In this document: positions 1 through 7,203 of the stretch, in pieces
Layout: every line of letters begins with the position of its first letter
How positions within the stretch are numbered: the stretch's first letter is position 1
Notes under the pieces: generated by a model
Databases searched by the model: none
Seen by the model: the letters and a program-made list of their open reading frames with translations, nothing else
Told to the model about the DNA's origin: nothing
Translations under genes and position numbers: made by a program
NCBI RefSeq assembly: GCF_000241525.1
Contig: NZ_AHIL01000026.1
Span: forward strand, 279,649 to 343,648
Source of the DNA: Comamonas testosteroni ATCC 11996
GTDB lineage: Bacteria > Pseudomonadota > Gammaproteobacteria > Burkholderiales > Burkholderiaceae_C
DNA: 64,000 nucleotides
Direction: 5' to 3'

Positions 1-332
1 ACCCAGGCCTTGCCATGGGTGACCGGGCCGGTCGGCATGGAAGCTTGCGCCTCGGAGATCTGGGCATGCGCTGCGATAGGGCTGGCCGTGCCATAGCAGC
101 CAGGCCAGTCAGGGCAGCCCAGGCCCGAGTCTGTCAGACGTGTGAAGGCGCCGAATAGAACCAGATCGAAGGTCAGGAACAATGTCAGCACGCATAGCGC
201 CTGCAGACGTTTGCTGGGGCCGGTGCCCCGACTGCGCCACCAGACCCAGCACAAGGGCCCCAGGGCCAGCACCAGACCGAAAGCCATCAGCTCCAGTGCA
301 GGAGCCAGGTCGTATAGCTGCTGCTCTGTCAT
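1..332 (-). CDS. ctaA: Heme A synthase CtaA/COX15, N-terminal part (runs off left edge)
   Basis: The reverse strand reads an open frame into the left edge that starts MTEQQLYDLAPALELMAFGL and has two hydrophobic segments. These are followed by the family signature TRLTDSGLGCPDWPGC and, further on, PTGPVTHGKAW. This is the N-terminal part of the COX15/CtaA family, which oxidises the C8 methyl of heme O to make heme A for cytochrome c oxidase in the inner membrane. The start at 332 is preferred because GGAG lies about 7 nt upstream; an in-frame ATG at 359 adds nine residues but has a poorer ribosome site. The rest of the gene lies outside the window. Confidence 0.88.
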   Translation of the reverse strand, partial: MTEQQLYDLAPALELMAFGLVLALGPLCWVWWRSRGTGPSKRLQALCVLTLFLTFDLVLFGAFTRLTDSGLGCPDWPGCYGTASPIAAHAQISEAQASMPTGPVTHGKAW

Positions 333-841
333 GCCGTAACTCCGCAGACTGGCTTCCATCGTCCAGCCGCCTGTGCTTCAGACAGGGCACGGCGGTCAGC
401 GGGCAAGAAAAAATCGCAGAAGCAAAGCGGCATGATTCGGCAGGGGCGTTCAGTACTTGGCCAGTATTTACAGAAATTATTGAAGATCTTGGTCAAGCGC
501 AAAAACGAGAGGAACCTGCTTGGTCATCATGAGACTTGCGTGCTCCAGGACCAGGACTTTGCTCGACGCTTGGAGCAGCAGTTGAATGCAGGCTCTTTGA
601 TCCCGCACAATTTTACCCATGTGATTTGAGGCTAAGCAGTCGTGACCGGAGTGTCCCTAACAAAGAGGAAGAAAGGCTTGTCCTCAAAACCCTGCCTTCG
701 GGGAAACTCCGAGGCAAAAAATTGCCAAAATGCTCCGATTTTGAACCGAGGCTACATAGCCTTGATGTACGATAGCCCCAGCTCGCAGCCTGGAACTGTG
801 AGCCTGTCAAAGACAGCTGCAGTCGCGGCTTCGTCGCAGAC
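333..841. other. Intergenic stretch between ctaA and tRNA-Gly
   Basis: No convincing gene is seen. Short open frames on both strands lack family resemblance and good ribosome sites. The stretch should hold the promoter of the leftward ctaA gene and that of the rightward tRNA, but no clear -35/-10 pair could be assigned. Confidence 0.5.
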
Positions 842-915
842 GCGGGCGTCGTTCAATGGTAGGACTCTTGCTTCCCAAGCAAATAACGTGGGTTCGATTC
901 CCATCGCCCGCTCCA
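842..915 (+). tRNA. tRNA-Gly (anticodon CCC)
   Basis: The acceptor arms GCGGGCG and CGCCCGC pair perfectly. A D-arm containing TTCAATGGTAG, an anticodon region CTTCCCAAG with anticodon CCC, and a T-arm GTGGG/TTCGATT/CCCAT follow. The 3' TCCA is encoded. The sequence is close to the well-known bacterial tRNA-Gly(CCC). Its 3' half is a typical integration target, and an integrase remnant begins 28 bases downstream. Confidence 0.96.
891..907 (+). repeat. Putative attachment core, copy 1 (tRNA-Gly T-arm/acceptor)
   Basis: GGTTCGATTCCCATCGC within the tRNA 3' end is repeated exactly at 15459-15475. Site-specific tyrosine recombinases commonly use the 3' end of a tRNA as attB and leave such direct repeats. 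The T-loop is conserved among tRNAs, so part of the identity could be due to tRNA ancestry rather than integration. Confidence 0.45.
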
Positions 916-942
916 GATTTACCCTTCTAGAACAAAGACTTG

Positions 943-1563
943 TCACGATCTTTGTTTTTTCGGGGGAGTTCGTGGGGAGTTTTGTCCGATAAAGGACTCC
1001 AGCTTCGCCTGCTCTATATCCCCCTGACCGTCGTCCAGCCACTTGGAATAGACGTTCAAAAACATCTCCACCGAATGCCCCATCTGCTTGGCTGCATAGG
1101 CCGGCGTGGCACCTGCCATAAGCAGCATCGTCGCATAGGTGTGGCGCATGTGGTTGGGCGGGCGGTACCGAATGCCCAGCGCCTTGAGCATCGGCACCCA
1201 AAAAGGGTTGCGAAACCGCTTGTCGTCTGCCCAGGGCTCGCCATGCGTCGGGTCGGCGAAGATCGTTTGTGAATCTTTGGGCGCGGCCTGGCTCATGACG
1301 TCGCCGGCCAGGCTGCCGAGTTGCGCCCTCGGGGTCTGTTCCTTCTGCCTTTCCAGCGCATCCAGGGCCCGGCTGTTCAGGCTGACCAGGCGGGCCTTGT
1401 TGGTCTTGGTCTGCTTGCGCAGGCCCTTGACGACCGCTTCGTGGATCAGCACCTGCTTCTTGTTCCAGTCGATGCTGTGCCAGCGCAGGGCCACCATCTC
1501 GCTGGTGCGCAGACCTGAGAAGAATCGGAATGCGATCAGATTGCTGGCAGCATTGGGCATCAC
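943..1563 (-). pseudogene. Tyrosine recombinase (phage/island integrase), C-terminal remnant
   Basis: About 206 residues carry the catalytic half of a tyrosine recombinase: arginine in GLRTSEM, the H-x-x-R box in HMRH, a histidine in MGHSVEM and the nucleophile tyrosine in FLNVYSKW. Complete integrases of this type are about 350-420 residues, so the N-terminal DNA-binding part is missing. The frame stays open leftward of the shown start until it meets the 3' end of the stress-protein gene, so a deletion has fused the two. The gene points at the tRNA-Gly 28 bp away, the usual arrangement of a tRNA-integrated element. The protein alone is probably not functional. Confidence 0.8.
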
Positions 1564-1615
1564 CGCCGCAGGTTTGGGCGGCTTGATCGCCGCTATCCGC
1601 TGGTGGTGACCGCGC

Positions 1616-2071
1616 TTACTCTTTGACCACAGGCCTGTGCACCAGCACCGGAATGTGGCTGTTCACCAGCACGCGCTGGGTTTCGCTGCCCAGCAAAATG
1701 CCGGCAATGCCCTTGCGGCCGTGCGATGCCATGCAGATCAGGTCGCAGTGGCTGTCCTCGGCCTGTCGGATGATGGCCTTGTGCACCGATGCATTCATGG
1801 CTCGCGCAGTCTTGCAATCCACCCCCTCGGCCCTGGCAATGTTCTGCACCTCTTGCAACACCCTGTCGGCCGTTTTCTCGGCGTCCTTGTTCAGGTCGTT
1901 GGTGTTGTAAGTCATCATCGCCTCGCCGGTATACATCAAGGCGGCATAGTCCGGCATCACATACAGCACCGTCACCTGGGAGTCTTGCTCCTTGGCCAGC
2001 TGCATGCCCGCGCGCAGCGCGGCTTCCGAGAGTTTCGAGCCGTCCGTAGGAATCAGAATGTGCTTGAACAT
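1616..2071 (-). CDS. Universal stress protein (UspA family)
   Basis: The product has 151 residues and begins MFKHILIPTDGS, the usual first strand and aspartate of Usp proteins. Near the C-terminus it has SHGRKGIAGILLGSETQRVL, a nucleotide-binding loop of the G-2x-G-9x-G(S/T) type in which the first glycine is alanine. An AGGAGG ribosome site just upstream fixes the start at 2071 rather than the longer in-frame ATG at 2098. Usp proteins are cytoplasmic, often ATP-binding, and help survival under starvation or oxidative stress. The gene stands alone between the integrase remnant and a divergent membrane-protein gene. Confidence 0.92.
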   Translation of the reverse strand: MFKHILIPTDGSKLSEAALRAGMQLAKEQDSQVTVLYVMPDYAALMYTGEAMMTYNTNDLNKDAEKTADRVLQEVQNIARAEGVDCKTARAMNASVHKAIIRQAEDSHCDLICMASHGRKGIAGILLGSETQRVLVNSHIPVLVHRPVVKE

Positions 2072-2313
2072 TTTCAGCCTCCTTGCGCGCCAGCGCATGT
2101 GCGATTGCCAATCAACTCTAACTTAACGATTGCCATAATCAATACTCACACTCCGGGGCAGCGATTGCAACACCTGGCGTCAATATTCAAGCCTTCGCTG
2201 CTTGTGCTTCTTGCCGCATATCGGTGGCTGCGGCGCGACAGGGCGCAAGGTAGGCGCCAGGGTTGGGTAGCATGCTGACGATGTCTTCATCCTTCGGATG
2301 ACAAGGAAGTCCC

Positions 2314-2871
2314 ATGCTCAACACGGATACCGTTGCGAAGAGGCTGTTTGGAGCCTCCGCAGATACCTTGGACGAAAGAGCGCTCAAGGTCGCCCAGCAC
2401 ATTGCCCGGCGCAAACACATCTCGCGCAATGTGGATGAGGAGCTGGATCAAACGCCGCCCACCTTCGGCCAGCGCGCAGCTGATGCTGTCGCCACCTTTG
2501 GCGGCTCCTGGGCCTTTGTGCTCCTGTTCTGCGCAACGATGGTGGCCTGGGTCGGCCTCAACTCCCTGCTGCTATGGGCACGCGGCTCCACGTTCGACCC
2601 GTATCCCTACATTCTGCTGAACCTGTTTCTGTCCATGCTGGCAGCCATCCAGGCGCCCATCATTCTCATGTCGCAGAACCGCCAGGCAGACAAGGACCGC
2701 ATCCGCGGCGAGCACGACTACGAAGTCAACCTCAAGGCCGAGCTGGAGATCATGCTGCTGCACGAAAAAATCGACGAGCTGCAAAAAACGCAGTGGAGCG
2801 AGCTCATCACCATCCAGAGCGAGCAACTGCAACTGCTGCGCCGGTTGGCGGACGGGCATCGGCCCATCTAG
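2314..2871 (+). CDS. DUF1003 family inner-membrane protein
   Basis: The 185-residue product has two membrane helices near the middle (WAFVLLFCATMVAWVGL and PYILLNLFLSMLAAIQAPIIL). The second is followed by MSQNRQADKDR, typical of DUF1003. A charged helical tail with KAELEIMLLHEKIDELQ probably forms a coiled coil. AAGGAAG precedes the ATG. The biochemical function of the family is unknown. The gene is transcribed away from the stress-protein gene. Confidence 0.85.
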   Translation: MLNTDTVAKRLFGASADTLDERALKVAQHIARRKHISRNVDEELDQTPPTFGQRAADAVATFGGSWAFVLLFCATMVAWVGLNSLLLWARGSTFDPYPYILLNLFLSMLAAIQAPIILMSQNRQADKDRIRGEHDYEVNLKAELEIMLLHEKIDELQKTQWSELITIQSEQLQLLRRLADGHRPI

Positions 2872-2971
2872 CCACGCAGGCATTGTGCGTGGTGCTCTCG
2901 CATCCGCAGTGCAGATCGCCATCAACGGCTAGGGCGGTAGTACGATTCGCCAATAGCAACTTGGAGAGGGT

Positions 2972-3397
2972 ATGGGCAAATCGACGTATCGCGCATTGGT
3001 GATTGCTTCGCTGGGCATCCCATTATTCGGAATGCTGGTGGAATATGGCTTTGATCTCGTGCCCCATGAGCTAACCGACCTTTCCCAGAGCCTTCTGATG
3101 CAGTCAGAGGTCGGCCCCACGGACTGGATCTTCTTGCTGGCGCTTTCGGTGCTCGTGGTGCTCGGCCTCATTTCCTTTTACGGGCTGCTGTGGTTCAGAG
3201 CATGGGCACCTCGGTTTACCCTGTGGTCTTCTGTTGCGACCGCAGTCGTCGCATGTTTCAGCCCGCCGATTGTGCTGTCCGGCCTGGGGAACGCGACATC
3301 GGGCTTGGGCTTTGCGCTGTTTGGCGCAGTGCTTGCATTGCCGTACTACGCACCCGAGGTGCGAGAGATGTTCTGGCCCTCCAAGCCAGAGGCCTGA
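2972..3397 (+). CDS. Hypothetical membrane protein, about four helices
   Basis: The 141-residue product has four hydrophobic segments near residues 7-25, 49-70, 80-100 and 105-125, and a short charged tail. GGAGAG sits in front of the ATG, and the stop is followed directly by a strong terminator, both of which support a real gene. I do not recognise the family. The lack of conserved polar residues in the helices gives no hint of transport or catalysis. Confidence 0.7.
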   Translation: MGKSTYRALVIASLGIPLFGMLVEYGFDLVPHELTDLSQSLLMQSEVGPTDWIFLLALSVLVVLGLISFYGLLWFRAWAPRFTLWSSVATAVVACFSPPIVLSGLGNATSGLGFALFGAVLALPYYAPEVREMFWPSKPEA

Positions 3398-3399
3398 AC

Positions 3400-3424
3400 A
3401 AAAGCCCCTGTCAGGGGCTTTTTG
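3400..3424 (+). terminator. Rho-independent terminator
   Basis: The arms AAAGCCCCTG and CAGGGGCTTT form a stem directly after the stop codon at 3397 and are followed by a T-run. The A-run on the other side means it could also end the leftward umuD-like transcript. Confidence 0.9.
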
Positions 3425-3517
3425 CATGGCAAAGCGCTTTCGACTATCAAAGCGGACTATCTACGTTATGCGCGGCATGCTTCAACAGCGGCGTGCATTG
3501 TGCCGGTGCGCATGTAT

Positions 3518-3937
3518 TCATTTTGCAAAGCGCTTGATGCAGCTGGTGACGACGCCCCATATCTCCAGCGTCTGTCCTTCCGGCGGCACAACGTCGGGGT
3601 AGGTGGGGGCGCCTGCCTTGAGCTTGCAGGTGTCGCCATCGCCGTCCAGCACTCTGATGACGAGTTCGCGCTCGACAACCGCCACGACGATGCTCCCATC
3701 ACGAGCGCGCAACTCCCTGTCCACCACGACGATATCGCCGTCATCGATGCCGTGTTCCTGCATGGACGGGCCGGTCACGCGCAGCAGGAACGTGGCCTTG
3801 GGGTGCGTGACCAGCAGGTCTGTAATATCCAGCCGCTTGCCTGCAAAGTCATTGGCGGGCGAGCCTGTGCGCGCGCTGCGATCAGCCAGCGGCAAAGTAA
3901 CCGGGGAAGCGATCAGTTGGACGGGCATACAACTCAT
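3518..3937 (-). CDS. umuD: UmuD-like S24 peptidase with arginine at the catalytic lysine position
   Basis: From the ATG at 3937 the product has 139 residues, the length of Escherichia coli UmuD, and aligns through the protease core. It has the serine in TGPSMQEHG, then DDGDIVVVDREL, then a C-terminal strand WGVVTSCIKRF. UmuD normally uses a Ser-Lys dyad to cut itself after RecA contact, allowing it to act with UmuC in translesion synthesis. Here the lysine-bearing strand reads RELVIRVL, so arginine (AGA) replaces the lysine. The usual Cys-Gly or Ala-Gly cleavage bond is also changed, to RTGSPAND. No umuC follows. A LexA box lies 11 bp upstream of the chosen start. No clear ribosome site is seen, and a downstream ATG at 3928 is an alternative. 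Confidence 0.82.
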   Translation of the reverse strand: MSCMPVQLIASPVTLPLADRSARTGSPANDFAGKRLDITDLLVTHPKATFLLRVTGPSMQEHGIDDGDIVVVDRELRARDGSIVVAVVERELVIRVLDGDGDTCKLKAGAPTYPDVVPPEGQTLEIWGVVTSCIKRFAK

Positions 3938-3947
3938 GAGACGATGA

Positions 3948-3963
3948 CTGTGCATACGTACAG
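3948..3963. promoter_or_regulatory. LexA (SOS) box
   Basis: CTGTGCATACGTACAG matches the gammaproteobacterial-type consensus CTGT-N8-ACAG exactly. It lies just upstream of the umuD-like start, where a repressor would block the promoter. A longer reading of the gene would place a start codon inside this box, which is why the shorter start was chosen. Confidence 0.85.
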
Positions 3964-4207
3964 TGTAGCGGTTGATGCAACTCAGGTGTTGTGAACCCAC
4001 GTTGATGTCGCATGCTTTCCACGCGATATTGCGCCCGGTTCTGTGCGAAGCCGGGGTCCAATGTTGTGTTGCATATGCTGCGCCGAAGGCTGGCCAGCCC
4101 ACAGTGGCGACTGTGGCTGGTGGCCATTAAGCGGGCATTAGCGGGCACTAGAAAATGACTAGCCGCATGCATTGCAGATGCATAACGGCATTATCGGAAT
4201 TACTGCG

Positions 4208-4546
4208 CTACGCGGCAGCTAGAGCAGCCAAGTGTATATCCGCCGCCCCTTGAGTGCTGACTGCATTCACATGGTCAAAGTAGTCGTACCAGCCGCTGGC
4301 TTTGATGCCCGCCAGCAGGGCGTCACGAGCGGCCTGGTCAGGAAAGCGCCAAATGCCAAGGAATTTATGCGCGGATCCTTGGTCGATGTTGGAGTCCGTT
4401 TCTGCCAGAGAGAGGACTTCGACACCGAGGCTGGAGAGTTGATTTAAGGCGAGTCCGATGCCGCCGAGAAAGTGTTGCCTTTGTTCGGCGGGCAGTGCGA
4501 GCCAAGCCGAATTGGGGGTGTAGAGCTCTACGAGGTAATGAGACAT
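4208..4546 (-). CDS. Conserved small protein, third gene of the marR operon
   Basis: The 112-residue product begins MSHYLVELYTPNSAWLAL and contains FLGIWRFPDQAARDALLAGI and WYDYFDHVNA. This pattern resembles small single-domain ferredoxin-fold-like proteins that act as stand-alone alpha+beta barrels (DUF6616-like), but no enzymatic function is known to me. The start lies 10 bp after the stop of the AlkD-like gene, so the three genes are probably co-transcribed. The start at 4546 fits the family N-terminus better than longer in-frame options. Confidence 0.7.
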   Translation of the reverse strand: MSHYLVELYTPNSAWLALPAEQRQHFLGGIGLALNQLSSLGVEVLSLAETDSNIDQGSAHKFLGIWRFPDQAARDALLAGIKASGWYDYFDHVNAVSTQGAADIHLAALAAA

Positions 4547-4556
4547 GGTTCCACTT

Positions 4557-5330
4557 TCACTTGAGATTGCGCAGTGCGCGTTGACATATACGTTGTGTGG
4601 CGGCGGCTTGGGAGCTTTGAAGCCATTGGGCACAGATGTCACGTACCCAGGTTGACTGGTCCTTGGCGGCATCATTGAGCCAGTTGGCGACCGAGTCCTG
4701 CACGTAGACCGAAGGGTCGCTCTTCAGAGCTGAGAGCAACGGCAGCGCTTGTTCAGGCGAGCGTTTGAGCTGTGAGATATGCGTGCTCCACACACCGCGG
4801 GGACGCAAAACCTCGCACGCGAATCGTCGGACACGCTCAGAAGGATCTTGTGTCCATGGCATCAGCTGTGCGATAGCCGCAGCTAGGTCTTGCACCAGGT
4901 GCGGCCGCATCGCCATCCAAGCCCATTCACGCACACCAAAATGGGCGTCGTCTGCCAGCGGGCGCATTGCGGCCAGCCGTACACCGAGATCTAGGTGAGG
5001 CTGAGCACCGACTATGAAACACGCCCAGCCGCGTGCCATATCGGCGCGGTGCGTTTGGCACTGTGCAATGCCTTCAGTACCCAGGGCCTCCAGCAAGACT
5101 GCGCCGATACGGGCCATGCGTTTGAGCACGCCCAGCTGGCAGGCTTCATCGATCGTGTTCAGGGTGTGAGCCGTAAGTGCCGGAAGGAGTGTTCGTGCCA
5201 GTACGGCCTGGTCGACTGCCAGGCATTCAGCCAGCGTTGCACATTCCAACTCTCCGCGCGATAGTGCATGCAGAACGTCCCGAGGAATGTCAGCGGTGCG
5301 CGTCGCGCCTTTGCGGACTTGATCTCTCAT
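4557..5330 (-). CDS. AlkD-like HEAT-repeat protein (DNA alkylation repair family)
   Basis: The 257-residue all-helical product has HEAT-like repeats. It includes FGVREWAWMAMRPHL and DPSERVRRFACEVLRPRGVW, which are typical of the AlkD-like group of DNA alkylation repair proteins. AlkD enzymes flip or excise N3- and N7-alkylated bases using aromatic and acidic residues; which residues would act here cannot be settled by eye, so enzyme activity is inferred from the family. Its ATG overlaps the stop of the marR gene by four bases, indicating translational coupling and joint regulation. Confidence 0.75.
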   Translation of the reverse strand: MRDQVRKGATRTADIPRDVLHALSRGELECATLAECLAVDQAVLARTLLPALTAHTLNTIDEACQLGVLKRMARIGAVLLEALGTEGIAQCQTHRADMARGWACFIVGAQPHLDLGVRLAAMRPLADDAHFGVREWAWMAMRPHLVQDLAAAIAQLMPWTQDPSERVRRFACEVLRPRGVWSTHISQLKRSPEQALPLLSALKSDPSVYVQDSVANWLNDAAKDQSTWVRDICAQWLQSSQAAATQRICQRALRNLK

Positions 5331-5821
5331 GATTCAACGTCCGATTTAGGGCCTCGTACTTTCTCCAGCAGCGCTGCTAGCTGCTTTCGTTCAGGTACAG
5401 ACAGGTTGCCAAACAGGCCTGCAATCCACCGGCCATGCTGGTCGATAACGGTACTGGCGATCTGTTTTCCTTTTGAGGTGAGCCGAATGCAAAGTGCCCG
5501 GCGGTCTTCGGCGTTGGCCTGACGCTCAATCAGGCCTTCGCGCTCCAGTCCGTCTAGCAGGCCGGTCACCGTGGCTCGGGTGACCCCAGCCTGTTCGGCC
5601 AGCGCGTTGGGTGCGAGTCCGTCAGGCGCCACATCGAGAAGGAACAACAGCACAAAGCGCCCCTCAGACAAACCATGAGGGGCCAGCAAAGCAGCACAGT
5701 CGCGGTCGATGTTTGCAGCCATCGACAGCACTTGAAAACACAGCTGAATGCCATCCACATCGGGAAGCTTGCGTCGTTGCGCTTCTTCAATTAGCGCCTG
5801 GTACTTTTGTTCAAGCTTCAT
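5327..5821 (-). CDS. MarR family transcriptional regulator
   Basis: The 164-residue product has a winged helix-turn-helix. The recognition region is LAEQAGVTRATVTGLLDGLE, followed by the wing LIERQANAEDRRALCIRLTSKG with the conserved D-x-R. MarR proteins are dimeric repressors released by small phenolic or oxidising ligands. It heads a three-gene operon with the AlkD-like protein, and an inverted repeat covers its promoter, so autoregulation is likely. No ribosome site is visible before the ATG; the promoter position implies an almost leaderless message. Confidence 0.9.
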   Translation of the reverse strand: MKLEQKYQALIEEAQRRKLPDVDGIQLCFQVLSMAANIDRDCAALLAPHGLSEGRFVLLFLLDVAPDGLAPNALAEQAGVTRATVTGLLDGLEREGLIERQANAEDRRALCIRLTSKGKQIASTVIDQHGRWIAGLFGNLSVPERKQLAALLEKVRGPKSDVES

Positions 5822-5824
5822 TAG

Positions 5825-5851
5825 TTAGCCAAAATATAATATGGTGGCTAA
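5825..5851 (-). promoter_or_regulatory. Probable MarR operator and promoter
   Basis: TTAGCCA and TGGCTAA form a perfect inverted repeat with a 13-bp spacer, ending 3 bp before the marR start codon. On the reverse strand TATTAT lies inside the spacer, with TTGCCC 16 bp upstream as a -35. A repressor bound here would cover the -10 box. Confidence 0.65.
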
Positions 5852-5891
5852 TTATATGGGCAAATTCACTTCGTGAGTAGCAGGCACCTGT

Positions 5892-5907
5892 GCGGGCCGA
5901 GGCCCGC
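5892..5907 (-). terminator. GC-rich hairpin after the lipoprotein gene
   Basis: GCGGGCC and GGCCCGC pair around a two-base centre, 14 bases past the lipoprotein stop. There is no T-run, so it may only stabilise or mark the 3' end. Confidence 0.4.
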
Positions 5908-5920
5908 GCCTTCATCCCGG

Positions 5921-6601
5921 TCAGTTGGTGGCAAAGCAGTACATCAACCCGGCGCTGCCGCTTTGCTGGAGTTGCTCAACGCTGCAGCCGCGTGTGCCGT
6001 GCGATGAGTTCCACGAGGCATTGGCCACAGGGGCGGGGTTGGTGCCCTTGTGGTCGTGGTGGCCCACGATGGCGGAGCCGTCATCGCTCTTGGTCCAGTT
6101 GCCGCAGGTGGTGTCTTTACCGGGCTCGGGCACGGCCAGGGTGCCGTCAGGGCGCGAGCCGGTGAGGATGTCGTGGCGGTTGACTTCATCTCCGAAGCCC
6201 GAGACGACTTCGCCCTTTTCGGTCAGCGAGGTGTCTTTGCCGACCTTGGCATTGGCGCTGTGCAGGTCGGCCACGCTGGTGGCAATGACCACGCCCTTGG
6301 CGTTGCGCCACGGCCCGTTGCCGATGCGATCGCGCGCATTGACGGCCGGTTGTCCGTTCAGGGCAGCATTGCTCAGGTAGGCGTGCCAGGTCTTGTTGCC
6401 TGCGCCAACGCTTGCGGCCAGCGACTGGCAGTAGCGGTCGGCCCCGGCCAGCCCGCCCAGGTCGCCGCCCTTGCCGGGGTTGGTGCTGGTGATGAAGAAG
6501 CTCATGGGGTTGCCGCCCGACGACCCCATGGCGCCGCAACCCACAATCAGTGCGGCAGCCGCAAGGGCGGTGCTGGCGGAAAGAACCAAACGACGGGACA
6601 T
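5921..6601 (-). CDS. Lipoprotein with an endostatin/NC10-like (C-type-lectin-like) domain
   Basis: The 226-residue product starts with a signal peptide that ends in a lipobox, ALIVGC, so the cysteine at residue 22 should be lipidated. The mature part reads FFITSTNPGKGGDLGGLAGA, then RYCQSLAASVG, TWHAYLS, RIGNGPWRNAKG, a THGTRGCS-like segment and a terminal MYCFATN. This pattern is that of bacterial secreted proteins related to the collagen NC10/endostatin fold. It probably sits on the outer membrane or in the periplasm; its ligand is unknown. It is divergent from the autotransporter across a 600-bp gap. Confidence 0.75.
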   Translation of the reverse strand: MSRRLVLSASTALAAAALIVGCGAMGSSGGNPMSFFITSTNPGKGGDLGGLAGADRYCQSLAASVGAGNKTWHAYLSNAALNGQPAVNARDRIGNGPWRNAKGVVIATSVADLHSANAKVGKDTSLTEKGEVVSGFGDEVNRHDILTGSRPDGTLAVPEPGKDTTCGNWTKSDDGSAIVGHHDHKGTNPAPVANASWNSSHGTRGCSVEQLQQSGSAGLMYCFATN

Positions 6602-7203
6602 GGCAGGCTCCTGAGCAATGGTGGAGCACGCAGGCTAACGCAATGGGGTGTCAGCGGCAATATGAGCTGTTGTGTGAGCTGGGCCCGGCGCAGTGGCCCT
6701 TGCACAGATAGACGGGGCCGCCTGAATGGCCGCTGTGCAGGGTGGCGGTTTTGTCTTCACCGCCTTTGTGTACCTCTTGAGGGTAGGTGCTGCAGCGGTC
6801 AATGGGCGGCGTTGCACTGCCACCGACCTTCAACAAGACGCACGGTTTTAGCGTTCAGACGCGGCAGCATGACGTAGCGGAGAGGGCATGGAGTCAGGGC
6901 CTCGTTGGGAGGGGAGGGGGACTCCAGTGTCAGTCGGTCTTTCACAGACTGCTCATGCTTTCTACTCGATTGATGCGTATCAGGAAGGCGCACTCACTTG
7001 GGGCTTTCTTCTTCAAAAAATCACTGATTTCAATGATTTTTTGTACACAATTTTCCTTTAAGCTCGCAATGTAAGTAATTGTCAATTTAGAAACGAATTG
7101 GTTGAGACAGCAGGAGCTGCAAGTGCGGCTGCGCAGGTCTGCCGCAGCCTACCTCTCTCGGAATTGACGCACTTCACTATCAATTAGACGAGAGGTAAGG
7201 CCC
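6602..7203. other. Intergenic region between lipoprotein and autotransporter
   Basis: No supported gene. The last 200 bp before the autotransporter are AT-rich, with poly-T and poly-A patches around 7010-7080, and likely carry its promoter and an untranslated leader. Confidence 0.5.

Noticed and set aside
752..1201. Reverse frame reading AMGIEPTLFAWEARVLPLNDAR
   Set aside because: This is the translated complement of the tRNA-Gly, a known annotation artefact.
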